Positions 8,451 through 16,890 of a stretch of 57,358 nt of DNA are shown here, piece by piece. Source of the DNA: Eubacterium_B sp034180045 (GTDB lineage: Bacteria; Bacillota; Clostridia; Peptostreptococcales; Anaerovoracaceae). The position numbers and the translations under genes were made by a program. The notes under the pieces are model-generated. The model searched no databases and was not told the DNA's origin. It saw only the letters and a program-made list of their open reading frames with translations. Location of the stretch: the NCBI GenBank assembly GCA_034180045.1, contig JAXFOY010000007.1, forward strand, positions 1 through 57,358, given 5' to 3'. Each line of letters starts with the position of its first letter. The stretch's first letter is position 1.

Positions 8451-8479
8451 TTGATAAAATTACATTCAAATGATATAAT
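8451..8479 (+). promoter_or_regulatory. Sigma-A type promoter of the GPH symporter gene
   Basis: TTGATA at 8451-8456 and TATAAT at 8474-8479 are 17 bases apart. The start codon is at 8511, preceded by GGAGG. No operator-like palindrome is obvious, so the gene may be constitutively expressed. Confidence 0.8.
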
Positions 8480-8510
8480 GCTATTATGACACGATATTGG
8501 AGGTGTTACA

Positions 8511-9968
8511 ATGAAACTTAGATTCCATACAAAACTTTCTTATGGAATCGGCGGGGCTGCTGACCATGCAGTCTATACACTAATCGGTACATATTTGCTT
8601 TTCTTCCTGACATCCGTTGCAGGTATAGAACCTGCCTTAGCAGGCACCATAGCAGCCGCGGGACCTGTTTGGGAAGCGTTCTGCGGACCTGTTACCGGCT
8701 TTGTTTCCGATAATATTCAAACCAGATTCGGAAAAAGGAAGCCTTTTCTGCTCATCTCGGCGGTTCCACTTGCCATTACGGTTTCGCTACTCTTCACAAA
8801 CTTCAACTTCAGTCCAAGTGTACAAGTTGTTTATTATATATTAATGACTCTGCTTTGCTGGCAGGCTTTTTCCATGTTTTTTGTTCCATATATCGCGTGG
8901 GGCTCAGAGCTTACAGACGACTATGACGAACGCACCGAGCTACGTTCATTCGCCTACATAGGAAATCAGGCAGGCATGATTATCGGTATGATACTCCCCG
9001 TATTTTTGGTTTCGGCTTTTATGAATCTCGGACTTAGCAAAACACAAGCATGGTCATCCGTCGGAACCCTAATAGGTATCCTTTGTTCACTTGCACTTCT
9101 TTACTGCGCAATAAGTATTAAGGAGACAGATATACCTGATTTCAAACCTGAGCCTAAAAAAGAAAGAATACTAAGCGGCAAAAAAATACTGGGCATGTTC
9201 AGAGAATATCTTGATATTCTAAAGCTTAGACCTGCAAAATTCATCATTGCAGCCAGCATGCTGTATTTAGTCGCCGACATATTTTTTTGCTCAGCCATCG
9301 TCTATAACTTCAACTATAGATTGGGACTAAGTCCGATACAATCATCTATGGCTCTTACTGTAATTGCGGTGTCCGGTGCTCTGATGGCGCCTTTTATTTC
9401 AAAGCTGGCCGCTTTTACAGATAAAACTTCCGTTTTCAAAGTAGGAATGCTGGTCTCCGGCTTATTGCTTATCTTAATGGGTTTTGCCGATATCAGAAAT
9501 TTTGTCGGCTGCTGCATAATGTGCGTATTCTACACCTTAGCAAATATTTGTTATTGGCAGCTTATGCCGTCAATGCTATATGATGTATGCGAAGCGGAAG
9601 CTTTAGCATCCGGTTCACATCACTCAGGCCAGGTGATTTCCACGCAGGCGCTGTCCGAATCTTTAGCGAGCGCAATCGGTGCTCAGCTTCTGGGACTAAT
9701 CTTGCAAATGGCCAACTTCCGAGAAGAATTAACAGTTCAGACGGAACTTACAGTTCGCTGGATAGGTTATTGTAATACTTTTATACCGGGATTGATATTT
9801 ATAGGTGTCAGCATCATATTTGCAAAGCACCCGATAAACAAATGCAACTACGAGCGCATTCAGCAAGCTCTAGGCAGGAGGAACTGCGGAGAAACCGTCG
9901 ACATGAGTGAATTCCGTGACATATACGGCAAAAATCTACATGGCGTAAAAAAGCAAGAAAATATATAG
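8511..9968 (+). CDS. GPH-family sugar/cation symporter (MFS)
   Basis: Integral membrane transporter of 485 residues with about 12 membrane segments. The N-terminus KLSYGIGGAADHAVYTLIGTYLLFFLT and the segment SDNIQTRFGKRKPFLLISAVP are typical of the glycoside-pentoside-hexuronide:cation symporters (melibiose carrier group), which import glycosides or uronides with Na+ or H+. No glycosidase or other sugar gene lies beside it, so the substrate cannot be named. The start follows GGAGG with good spacing. It is a single-gene unit with its own promoter and a strong terminator. Confidence 0.85.
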   Translation: MKLRFHTKLSYGIGGAADHAVYTLIGTYLLFFLTSVAGIEPALAGTIAAAGPVWEAFCGPVTGFVSDNIQTRFGKRKPFLLISAVPLAITVSLLFTNFNFSPSVQVVYYILMTLLCWQAFSMFFVPYIAWGSELTDDYDERTELRSFAYIGNQAGMIIGMILPVFLVSAFMNLGLSKTQAWSSVGTLIGILCSLALLYCAISIKETDIPDFKPEPKKERILSGKKILGMFREYLDILKLRPAKFIIAASMLYLVADIFFCSAIVYNFNYRLGLSPIQSSMALTVIAVSGALMAPFISKLAAFTDKTSVFKVGMLVSGLLLILMGFADIRNFVGCCIMCVFYTLANICYWQLMPSMLYDVCEAEALASGSHHSGQVISTQALSESLASAIGAQLLGLILQMANFREELTVQTELTVRWIGYCNTFIPGLIFIGVSIIFAKHPINKCNYERIQQALGRRNCGETVDMSEFRDIYGKNLHGVKKQENI

Positions 9969-10002
9969 ATATAGCTTCGTCCAATCAGCTTCACTTTCAT
10001 AT

Positions 10003-10084
10003 AATAAACCCCCTAATCAAAGGCAATATCCGTCATTTTACTTCACGGTTTGTTTCATTGCTTTTTATTTAGAGGGTTTATTTT
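10003..10084. terminator. Long bidirectional terminator between convergent genes
   Basis: AATAAACCCCCTAA and TTTAGAGGGTTTATT pair, with an inner stem of AAAGGCAAT and ATTGCTTTTT. T-runs are present on both strands. It separates the symporter gene (plus) from the CPBP protease gene (minus). Confidence 0.8.
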
Positions 10085-10104
10085 GATTTCGTAACAAAGA
10101 CAAA

Positions 10105-10998
10105 TTATTTTACCGAAAGGTTCAGAAGCCTTTTTTCTTTATCGATGAGCAGTTCTTCCCGTATATATTTTACAAGCAAATATATGCAAGGAATTATTGC
10201 GACCACACACACTTTATCTAAAAGCTCCGTTACAAACGGTGTGTTCAAAGAATCAGGGAGTGTGGACATAAAGTTGTTCAATATGTGTAGGCAAATGGGA
10301 TATACTAAATTCCTCGTCTTGATATACACTATTGCAATTCCAAGACCGACTATGCAGGTATACACGATTTGAACAAGTTCCCCGTGCCAAATTCCAAAAG
10401 CAAGTGAAGAAACAATTACGGTCAGCCATTTGCCGAAAGCCTTTTCCAAGTGATTAAATACCACGCCTCTGAAAAGAAGCTCCTCTACAATAGGCCCCAG
10501 AACGGCAACCGAAAGAAAAACCCAGATATATGCACTTTGATCTTCGTCTGACCACGCTTCCTCAAATCGCTGAGCGCTTTCGCTAAAAGCAGGAAAGTTG
10601 ATAAGAATATAATCCACAAAATTCAGCCACAGAAAAGAAATACCGCTTAGACCGAAAGTTATCACCACAGTTTCAATCAGTCGTTTTGAGTTTAGGCGTT
10701 CTCTGTTCCTATGTCCTGTCTCCGGTATAAGCGTATCTTCACTTAACGCTTCCTCTGAGCCTGTTGATTTTCTTTTTGAAAATTTGTACATGAAGAACAG
10801 CCATATTGAATAAAGTACAATAAGCATGGTGCAGCAGATGGTGTCAAGTAAATACACATCGTCAAAAAAGCTTACCAGATACGCATATTTTATGTATATA
10901 TCAACTCCGATATCCTGCACCCACTGGTATAGCATTATAGCTATAGCCGATAAACCTACTGCCAGAAACATTGCGGCTATTTTCTTTATTTTTAACAT
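10105..10998 (-). CDS. CPBP-family intramembrane metalloprotease
   Basis: A 297-residue membrane protein with about eight hydrophobic segments and the three CPBP/Abi motifs: EELLFRG (glutamate pair and arginine), FGIWHG (histidine) and CLHILNNF (H-x3-N). The family contains prenyl-protein-type proteases and bacteriocin-immunity proteins; no bacteriocin gene is nearby, so the substrate is unknown. The start follows AGAAAGG closely. The ybaK-like gene ends 57 bases upstream. Confidence 0.85.
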   Translation of the reverse strand: MLKIKKIAAMFLAVGLSAIAIMLYQWVQDIGVDIYIKYAYLVSFFDDVYLLDTICCTMLIVLYSIWLFFMYKFSKRKSTGSEEALSEDTLIPETGHRNRERLNSKRLIETVVITFGLSGISFLWLNFVDYILINFPAFSESAQRFEEAWSDEDQSAYIWVFLSVAVLGPIVEELLFRGVVFNHLEKAFGKWLTVIVSSLAFGIWHGELVQIVYTCIVGLGIAIVYIKTRNLVYPICLHILNNFMSTLPDSLNTPFVTELLDKVCVVAIIPCIYLLVKYIREELLIDKEKRLLNLSVK

Positions 10999-11055
10999 AT
11001 GCCTTTCTCCACTTCAAACTTCCTTTGTATTTATAGCTTGTTTACGTTTCGTTTA

Positions 11056-11541
11056 TCAACTGCTTAAAATCTTCGTATCTGCAATGCTGAAGTCTATTAT
11101 TTCAGCCAGTTCTTTTAGCCCGACTTCGACTTGATATCCAATCTTTCCTGCGCTAAAAATTATATTTTCGAAGTCCTCAGCAGTTTCATCTATGACCGTT
11201 TCAAAAAATTTTTTCATTCCTATCGGAGAACAGCCTCCGTGGACATAGCCTGTAAGTGGCAACAATTCCTTGGATTTAATCATTGCAATACTCTTTTCGC
11301 CCACTGCGCAAGCCGCTTTTTTCAAATCAAGTTCCGCATCGACCGGAATCACAAAAACATAATTTTTCTTACTCTTACCTACAGTAACCAATGTCTTAAA
11401 AACGGATTTCGGATTTTGCTCAAGTACCTCCGCAACTTCAAGACCGCTGACGGCACCGCTGCCCTCGTAACAATAACTTTTATATTTTATTTTCTTTTGG
11501 TCTAATATGCGCATAACATTGGTCTTTTCAGTTTTTTTCAC
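11056..11541 (-). CDS. ybaK: YbaK/EbsC-type Cys-tRNA deacylase
   Basis: Trans-acting editing enzyme that hydrolyses wrongly charged Cys-tRNA(Pro) and related tRNAs. The 161-residue protein has the usual length and family segments: KSVFKTLV with the conserved lysine, VIPVDAELDLKKAA, and YVHGGCSPIGMKK. The start codon is GTG at 11541, preceded by GGGAGG at about seven bases. It lies downstream of azlCD on the same strand, with a 32-base gap after azlD. Confidence 0.92.
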   Translation of the reverse strand: MKKTEKTNVMRILDQKKIKYKSYCYEGSGAVSGLEVAEVLEQNPKSVFKTLVTVGKSKKNYVFVIPVDAELDLKKAACAVGEKSIAMIKSKELLPLTGYVHGGCSPIGMKKFFETVIDETAEDFENIIFSAGKIGYQVEVGLKELAEIIDFSIADTKILSS

Positions 11542-11573
11542 GATTTGTGCCTCCCTTTATAAATTTAGTATAC

Positions 11574-11903
11574 CTATACAGTTATGAAGTTTACGAGGCT
11601 CATATAGACGGCGGTTCCAAAGACAATGGCTACAAGACTGTTTTTCTTCCATACCTGTATGGAAACTGTCACTACAATAGCGATAAGCTCAGGTATACCA
11701 TAATATTTTTCGCATACTTCGGTATCTTTCAAACAGTAAATCACCATCATTCCCATTATTGCATAAGGTAAATACTTACCGAGATACGCTATCAAATCAG
11801 GAGTTTCTCTTTTTCGAAAGAACAAAAATGGAAGAAGTCTAAGCCCAATGACCGAAATTGACATTACGACTATCAGTATGAACGCATTGAAATCAAAGCT
11901 CAT
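11574..11903 (-). CDS. azlD: AzlD-family branched-chain amino acid transport protein
   Basis: Small partner of the AzlC permease, 109 residues with three to four membrane segments (including RLLPFLFFRKRETPDLIAYLGKYLPYAIMGMMVIY read in parts). The pair exports branched-chain amino acids or analogues. Its start overlaps the azlC stop by 11 bases, so the two are coupled. Confidence 0.9.
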   Translation of the reverse strand: MSFDFNAFILIVVMSISVIGLRLLPFLFFRKRETPDLIAYLGKYLPYAIMGMMVIYCLKDTEVCEKYYGIPELIAIVVTVSIQVWKKNSLVAIVFGTAVYMSLVNFITV

Positions 11904-12576
11904 CTATCCACCGCCTTCCCAAAATTAATCCCACGACCAAAATTAAAAGTGCAGGCAGTAAGAAATTTTCTCTCCCGAATAAAAACAAACATATGACTGT
12001 TGCCGAAACTCCGAATATAGCCGGAAAATGTTTTTCCGTCGTCTTCCACTGGTCGACAAATATTGAGATAATCAAAGCGGTCAAAGCAAATTCCACACCC
12101 TTTGTTTCAAGCTTAATGTTTGAACCGATGAGTGAACCCATAGCGCATCCGAAAATCCAATATATTTGATTCAGAAATGAAACTGCAAAATAATAGCTGT
12201 GAGGTCTCATTTTAGATGGAATTGAGCTTGAACATATCAGTGCATATGTCTCGTCTGTAATTGCGAAGATAAGATAAGATTTGATAATACCGCTTCCTCT
12301 GTACCTGTCTATCAAAGAAAGGCCATAGAAAAGATATCTGGCATTGATGGCAAGAGCCATCATGATAGTAGTAAAAATGGAGGCACCTCCACTTATCAGG
12401 CTAACACCTACATACTGCATTGTTCCGGAATAGATTACGGAACTCATCAAAATGGACCAGCCGATGCCATAGCCGGCTTGATTCAGCATTATTCCAAAGC
12501 CAATACCTAAAACGATGTAACCGGTCATTACCGGTAATGTGCGCAGTAAAATTATCTTTATGGTTTCTTTATTCAT
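11893..12576 (-). CDS. azlC: AzlC-family branched-chain amino acid permease
   Basis: The 227-residue large subunit of the AzlCD exporter. It has the family N-terminus PVMTGYIVLGIGFGIML, then MSSVIYSGTMQYVG, ARYLFYGLSL and FAITDETYAL. The length is typical. The start is an ATG at 12576 preceded by AGGATA. A perfect ten-base inverted repeat upstream (12625-12657) may be a control site. No T-box is seen; the leader is too short for one. Confidence 0.92.
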   Translation of the reverse strand: MNKETIKIILLRTLPVMTGYIVLGIGFGIMLNQAGYGIGWSILMSSVIYSGTMQYVGVSLISGGASIFTTIMMALAINARYLFYGLSLIDRYRGSGIIKSYLIFAITDETYALICSSSIPSKMRPHSYYFAVSFLNQIYWIFGCAMGSLIGSNIKLETKGVEFALTALIISIFVDQWKTTEKHFPAIFGVSATVICLFLFGRENFLLPALLILVVGLILGRRWIDEL

Positions 12577-12624
12577 GCATATATCCTATCATCAAAGAAA
12601 TGTAAAAACAATAAAAATAAAATT

Positions 12625-12657
12625 AAACAAAGATTTTTCGACCAAATATCTTTGTTT
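12625..12657 (-). promoter_or_regulatory. Inverted repeat upstream of azlC
   Basis: AAACAAAGAT and ATCTTTGTTT form perfect ten-base arms around 13 bases, about 50 bases before the azlC start and just after the groEL terminator. It lacks the GC-rich stem of a terminator. It may be an operator; the regulator is unknown. Confidence 0.4.
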
Positions 12658-12672
12658 ATTCATCTGACAGCG

Positions 12673-12700
12673 AAAAAAGAGTGGGCAGATTACCCACTCT
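12673..12700 (-). terminator. Rho-independent terminator of groESL
   Basis: AGAGTGGG and CCCACTCT form an eight-pair stem with a seven-base loop, followed on the minus strand by TTTTT. It lies 29 bases after the groEL stop. Confidence 0.92.
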
Positions 12701-12728
12701 CTAAAATCATGTATGAAAGTATGCTCTA

Positions 12729-14360
12729 CTACATCATGCCGCCCATACCGCCCATGCCTGCCGGCATAGCTGGGGCTGCGTTTTCTTCCTTGATGTCCAC
12801 AATGCCTGCCTCTGTTGTCAAAAGCATTGCTGATGCGGAAGCTGCGTTTTGCAGTGCAGATCTTGTTACCTTTGCAGGGTCAACTATTCCATCTTCAATC
12901 ATATCCACATATTGTTCTGTAGAAGCATTAAAGCCTACGCCCACGCTCTGGTTCTTAACTGCATCTACTATTACGCTGCCTTCAAAACCGGCATTTTCGG
13001 CAATCTGTCTTACAGGTTCTTCCAAAGCTCTAACGATTATTCTCGCACCTGTTCTCTCATCACCTTCGAGGGATTCAGCGTATTCACTTACCGCAGGAAT
13101 TGCGTTTGCAAGCGCTGTACCGCCACCGGCAACAATGCCTTCCTCAACTGCCGCCTTTGTCGCATTAAGTGCATCTTCAATTCTAAGCTTTCTCTCTTTC
13201 AACTCTGTTTCTGTTGCAGCACCTACTTTGATAACTGCAACACCGCCTGCCAACTTAGCAAGTCTTTCTTGCAGCTTTTCTTTGTCAAATTCGGAATCAC
13301 TTTCTTCAATTTGTTTTTTAATCGAAGCTATACGCGCTTCTATTTCTTCCTTCTCACCGTTTCCGCCAACTATAACGGTCTTATCCTTGTCAACCTTTAC
13401 AGTTGCAGCTGTTCCCAAAAGATCAAGCGTAGCTTCCTTTAGGTCATAACCTACTTCTTCACTGATTACGGTTCCGCCTGTCAGAATTGCAATATCTTCC
13501 ATCATTGCTTTTCTTCTGTCACCAAAGCCCGGAGCCTTCACCGCAAGAACATCAATTATTCCCTTTAATTTGTTGATGACAAGTGTTGCAAGAGCTTCAC
13601 CTTCAACGTCCTCAGCGATAATCATAAGCTTGCGTCCCTGTTTAACAACTTGTTCAAGCAGAGGTAGAAGTTCCTGAATGTTGGAGATTTTCTTATCCGT
13701 AAGCAAGATATATGGATTTTCTACAACCGCTTCCATCTTATCCGCATCCGTTACCATATAAGCTGACAGATATCCTCTATCAAATTGCATACCCTCCACT
13801 ACATCGAGGTTAGTACCTAGAGATTTTGATTCCTCCACGGTGATAACTCCGTCTCTGCCAACTTTTTCCATCGCTTCAGCTATGAGTTCACCGATGTTTT
13901 CATCTGCTGCCGAAACGGATGCAACCTGAGCTATGCTCTCCTTGCTCTCCACTTTCTTTGAGTTTGCTTTTATATTCTCTACCGCCTTGGCAACCGCACC
14001 CTCAATACCTTTTTTGAGTATCATAGGATTTGCACCTGCCGCAACGTTCTTAAATCCTTCTTTAATAATAATCTGAGCCAAAAGTGTAGCTGTTGTAGTT
14101 CCGTCACCTGCAACATCGTTTGTCTTGGTCGCAACTTCTTTAACCAACTGAGCACCCATATTTTCGGTTCCATCTTCCAGTTCGATTTCTCTTGCGATAG
14201 TAACACCGTCGTTAGTGATGAGCGGAGAACCGTACGCCTTGTTTATAAGTACATTTCTTCCCTTAGGTCCAAGTGTAATTTTAACTGTATTTGCTAATTT
14301 ATCAACGCCTGCCTGAAGCTTTCTTCTGGCATCTTCACCATAAAAAATTTCCTTTGCCAT
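12729..14360 (-). CDS. groL: Chaperonin GroEL
   Basis: 60-kDa chaperonin that folds proteins in a double ring with GroES as lid. The protein is 543 residues from the ATG at 14360, with the canonical start MAKEIFYGEDAR and the GGMGGMM tail. GDGTTTATLLAQ is the ATP-binding segment. A TTG codon 12 bases upstream extends the frame, but the ribosome site GGAGG sits inside that extension, so 14360 is the start. groES lies 49 bases upstream, and the operon is under CIRCE control. Confidence 0.98.
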   Translation of the reverse strand: MAKEIFYGEDARRKLQAGVDKLANTVKITLGPKGRNVLINKAYGSPLITNDGVTIAREIELEDGTENMGAQLVKEVATKTNDVAGDGTTTATLLAQIIIKEGFKNVAAGANPMILKKGIEGAVAKAVENIKANSKKVESKESIAQVASVSAADENIGELIAEAMEKVGRDGVITVEESKSLGTNLDVVEGMQFDRGYLSAYMVTDADKMEAVVENPYILLTDKKISNIQELLPLLEQVVKQGRKLMIIAEDVEGEALATLVINKLKGIIDVLAVKAPGFGDRRKAMMEDIAILTGGTVISEEVGYDLKEATLDLLGTAATVKVDKDKTVIVGGNGEKEEIEARIASIKKQIEESDSEFDKEKLQERLAKLAGGVAVIKVGAATETELKERKLRIEDALNATKAAVEEGIVAGGGTALANAIPAVSEYAESLEGDERTGARIIVRALEEPVRQIAENAGFEGSVIVDAVKNQSVGVGFNASTEQYVDMIEDGIVDPAKVTRSALQNAASASAMLLTTEAGIVDIKEENAAPAMPAGMGGMGGMM

Positions 14361-14409
14361 TTTATCCTCCAAAATTTATTCTCACTTATGTGTATCTATA
14401 ATTGTTTTG

Positions 14410-14688
14410 CTATTTTACAGTTGCTAAAATGTCCGACTGATTCATCAAAGTGTATTCCTCACCGTCATATTTAACATCTGTACCTGCATATTTTGCAAAA
14501 ATAACCTTATCTCCTGCCTTAAGTTCCATAGCTTCATCCTTAGTTCCCGGACCAACCTCTAAAACTTCCGCCATTTGCGGCTTTTCCTTAGCAGAACTTG
14601 TAAGTATGATACCGCCTGAAGTCTTTTCTTCTGCTTCCAGCTTCTTAATCAAAACTCTTGCGCCCAGTGGCTTTATTCCTACGCTCAT
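14410..14688 (-). CDS. groES: Co-chaperonin GroES
   Basis: 10-kDa co-chaperonin, 92 residues, with the core segments IKPLGARVLIKKLEAEEKTSGGIILTSSA (mobile loop region, read in parts) and EVLEVGPG, FAKYAGTDVKYDGEEY. It caps GroEL. The start follows AGGAGG with ideal spacing. It is the first gene of the groES-groEL operon. Confidence 0.98.
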   Translation of the reverse strand: MSVGIKPLGARVLIKKLEAEEKTSGGIILTSSAKEKPQMAEVLEVGPGTKDEAMELKAGDKVIFAKYAGTDVKYDGEEYTLMNQSDILATVK

Positions 14689-14732
14689 ATCTAACCTCCT
14701 GATTTATGAAAATTAAAATTTTTTGCAATTTG

Positions 14733-14759
14733 TTAGCACTCGCTTCGTTAGAGTGCTAA
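14733..14759 (-). promoter_or_regulatory. CIRCE element (HrcA operator)
   Basis: TTAGCACTC, nine bases, then GAGTGCTAA: a perfect match to the CIRCE consensus. It lies between the -10 box and groES, where HrcA would block transcription. hrcA itself is not in this window. Confidence 0.97.
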
Positions 14760-14769
14760 GTTCTATCTA

Positions 14770-14798
14770 ATTGTATGCCTTTCCCCAAACAATGTCAA
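14770..14798 (-). promoter_or_regulatory. Sigma-A promoter of groESL
   Basis: On the minus strand TTGACA (14793-14798) and TACAAT (14770-14775) are 17 bases apart, and CIRCE follows at the transcription start. Confidence 0.93.
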
Positions 14799-14846
14799 TA
14801 TTTTTTTAGTTTTTTTCAGCACAATGACACCTAATGAACATAAATC

Positions 14847-15743
14847 TTATTTGTTATCTTCCCCATCCAAACTCCTTATATAGTAAAAGAGGTATTGCTG
14901 AGCAAATCCGGACAAATCACCGAATTTTTCGGCTGCAAATTTCTGCATGCCTTTCAGATTATTTTCATCAAAATCATAAAGACGTGCCATTACCCTTTTC
15001 ACCCAAACATCTATAGGAAAGCTTGAGGTCTCATTCATACCGAAAAGGTTTATACAATTAGCCACTTTTGGGCCCACACCGCAAAGACGGCAAAGTTCTT
15101 CGTAATTTGTCGGCAGCCCGCGTTCGCATACCGCTTTAGCAGTTTCAATAAGGTATCTTGCTCTGTAACCTAGTTTTACAATCGATAAATCATCTATAGT
15201 AAGCGATGCGAGTTTTTCTGCGGACGGGAGGGAATACGGTGCAAGCTTTGATGCTTTTTCGTAGCTCTCATCTCCTAAAAGCGCTTCTTTCAAATCCAGT
15301 TTTTCTCCAAAGTTTTTTGCAAGATTTTCTATACAGCCTTTAATTCTAGGGATGTTATTATTTTGAGAGATGATAAAAGAAATTATAGTTTCCCATAACT
15401 CTTGCTTTAGTATCCTTATACCGCCTCCATATTCAATAGCTGCCCTTATAACTTCATCATTTTCGCAAAGTTTATGCTTAATTTCGCTATAATCTCTTTT
15501 CAAGTCAAGATACGACTTCCAAATTTTTTCGAAATCATCATCTTCATAATATCCAAGAGTTTTTATCGTGAGAACTCCGTCAAAACGCGAATCCCCAAAC
15601 GGCTTAAAACTCATATTAACTGCGCGCGAGCACGCAATACCGCTATATGAACCGTCTTTCTGTTTTCTCCATCTAAAACATTGTCCGCAGTCAAAGATAT
15701 GATCAAGATCAAAATCCTTAACCGTAAATTCAAAGTATTTCAT
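14847..15743 (-). CDS. ogg: 8-oxoguanine DNA glycosylase/AP lyase (Ogg1 type)
   Basis: Base-excision repair enzyme that removes 8-oxoguanine and nicks the strand. The protein has 298 residues from the ATG at 15743. It begins with an OGG N-domain (FDCGQCFRWRKQKDGSYSG) and continues into a helix-hairpin-helix GPD domain. The likely catalytic lysine is in CGVGPKVANCI and the aspartate in SFPIDVWVKRVM. An ATG four codons earlier overlaps the ribosome site GAGGAAG, so the later ATG is preferred. It lies 18 bases after the P-loop/Asp23 gene. Confidence 0.9.
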   Translation of the reverse strand: MKYFEFTVKDFDLDHIFDCGQCFRWRKQKDGSYSGIACSRAVNMSFKPFGDSRFDGVLTIKTLGYYEDDDFEKIWKSYLDLKRDYSEIKHKLCENDEVIRAAIEYGGGIRILKQELWETIISFIISQNNNIPRIKGCIENLAKNFGEKLDLKEALLGDESYEKASKLAPYSLPSAEKLASLTIDDLSIVKLGYRARYLIETAKAVCERGLPTNYEELCRLCGVGPKVANCINLFGMNETSSFPIDVWVKRVMARLYDFDENNLKGMQKFAAEKFGDLSGFAQQYLFYYIRSLDGEDNK

Positions 15744-15761
15744 CTGCTTCCTCATTTCAAA

Positions 15762-16601
15762 TCAGATTATTTCATTTACATCAACATCAGCTCTAACTAC
15801 ATTGAAAGCCGTCATAAGTTCTATTTCCTTCACCAGATTGGACTGGTATCTTTCCGCGGTTTCCAATATCGGTACTTCGCTCGATACCTTTATAGTCGCC
15901 GTCAAATTAAGATTATCCGGCTCCGTATTAGCAAAAATCCAGTCCACAGCTTCAACTCCGTCCGTAGCATATCCGACACATTCCGCAATATCTGTAAGCA
16001 CCTTATCTGAGATAAAAAAATCTCCCAAATAGCTAAACGTCGGTCTCACCACAGTTTTATTAACTTCTCTGCCGTCTGTATGGCGATTGCTTTCGGTCAA
16101 TTTTACAGTCACACCTTTTGCGGTTCTCCAAAGTCTCATAGGATCTAAAAAGTATCCTGCAAAGTCTCGCTTAAGCTGAAGTGTAGGTACGGGAATCACA
16201 TGTTTTCCCTCAATCATTCTTTGCCTTTGTGCCAATTTTCTTTCTTCTAAAGTTGTTATATCCTCTATATATATACGCTCGCTAACGGCAGGAAGCTCCA
16301 GCCTTGCGGCAATTTTGTCGACCATTCTGTCTGAAGTTCCTAAAATCAAAATTTTTTTCGGCAATAATTTTTTTATTTTTTCACGTGTACGGGCCGCCTG
16401 AGATTCATCTTTGAAAAGAGCGGTTTTAATAGCTCCCACTCTAGTGCTTTGGCGCTTCGCTGAAACGCCTGAAACCACGCTGTCCTGATAGATAAAAAGT
16501 CCGTCATCTATTATGGCACAAATATCTTTTTCAAGACAGATGGCTTGTGCCTGATATGATTTTCCCGTTCCACTTTTTCCTGTTAAAGAATAAACTTTCA
16601 T
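15762..16601 (-). CDS. P-loop NTPase fused to an Asp23/Gls24-like domain
   Basis: A 279-residue protein with two visible parts. The first has a Walker A motif GKSGTGKS (8-15) and reads as a small nucleotide-binding domain to about residue 125. From about 170 the sequence VRPTFSYLGDFFISDKVLTDIAECVGYATDGV and the ending VVRADVDVNEI (both read in parts) resemble Asp23/Gls24 alkaline-shock proteins, which usually stand alone. The function is unknown; an envelope-stress or membrane-associated NTPase role is only a guess. The ribosome site is weak (AAGTAAAG). It is divergent from the ferredoxin gene, with 69 bases between starts, and is followed by ogg. Confidence 0.7.
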   Translation of the reverse strand: MKVYSLTGKSGTGKSYQAQAICLEKDICAIIDDGLFIYQDSVVSGVSAKRQSTRVGAIKTALFKDESQAARTREKIKKLLPKKILILGTSDRMVDKIAARLELPAVSERIYIEDITTLEERKLAQRQRMIEGKHVIPVPTLQLKRDFAGYFLDPMRLWRTAKGVTVKLTESNRHTDGREVNKTVVRPTFSYLGDFFISDKVLTDIAECVGYATDGVEAVDWIFANTEPDNLNLTATIKVSSEVPILETAERYQSNLVKEIELMTAFNVVRADVDVNEII

Positions 16602-16602
16602 C

Positions 16603-16631
16603 TTTACTTATTAATGTCCTTCTGTTATAAT
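16603..16631 (+). promoter_or_regulatory. Promoter of the ferredoxin gene
   Basis: TTTACT at 16603-16608 and TATAAT at 16626-16631 are 17 bases apart. TG one base before the -10 makes it an extended type (TGTTATAAT). The -35 box abuts the start codon of the divergent NTPase gene. Confidence 0.75.
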
Positions 16632-16670
16632 GTGTATGAATTGTAGAGATACCATGAGGAGGATTTTATA

Positions 16671-16841
16671 ATGGCTTACAAAATTTCAGACGCATGCATA
16701 AGCTGCGGAGCTTGCGCAGCAGATTGCCCGGTAGAAGCTATCACAGAAGGCAGCAGCCAGTACGAAGTAGATGCAGATAAGTGCATTGACTGCGGAACAT
16801 GTGCAGAAGTTTGCCCTGTTGACGCTCCTGCTGCTGAGTAG
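16671..16841 (+). CDS. 2[4Fe-4S] ferredoxin
   Basis: Small electron carrier of 56 residues. It has two CxxCxxCxxxCP clusters: C9, C12, C15 and C19, then C38, C41, C44 and C48, each followed by proline. This is the clostridial 8-Fe ferredoxin pattern, with a starting sequence MAYKISDACISCGACAADCP. The ATG follows GAGGAGG at eight bases. It is monocistronic, with its own promoter and a perfect terminator. Probable partners are pyruvate:ferredoxin oxidoreductase and hydrogenase, neither of which is in the window. Confidence 0.97.
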   Translation: MAYKISDACISCGACAADCPVEAITEGSSQYEVDADKCIDCGTCAEVCPVDAPAAE

Positions 16842-16860
16842 TTAAAAGCAAACCAAAAGT

Positions 16861-16890
16861 GAGGTTGTCATATGACAACCTCTATTTTTT
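16861..16890. terminator. Terminator of ferredoxin, shared with rex
   Basis: GAGGTTGTCA and TGACAACCTC form a perfect ten-pair palindrome, followed on the plus strand by TATTTTTTATTTTT. It overlaps the end of the convergent rex gene and may stop both transcripts. Confidence 0.9.

Noticed and set aside
12577..12728. T-box leader before azlC
   Set aside because: No T-box sequence or specifier stem; the interval is mostly the groEL terminator.
12652..13449. Long plus-strand frame opposite groEL
   Set aside because: It mirrors the groEL codons, has low-complexity Ser/Ala/Ile translation and no ribosome site, and groEL is beyond doubt.
16575..16600. Possible Rex operator (TGTTAAAGAATAAAC)
   Set aside because: Only one half resembles the Rex site and the second arm does not match.
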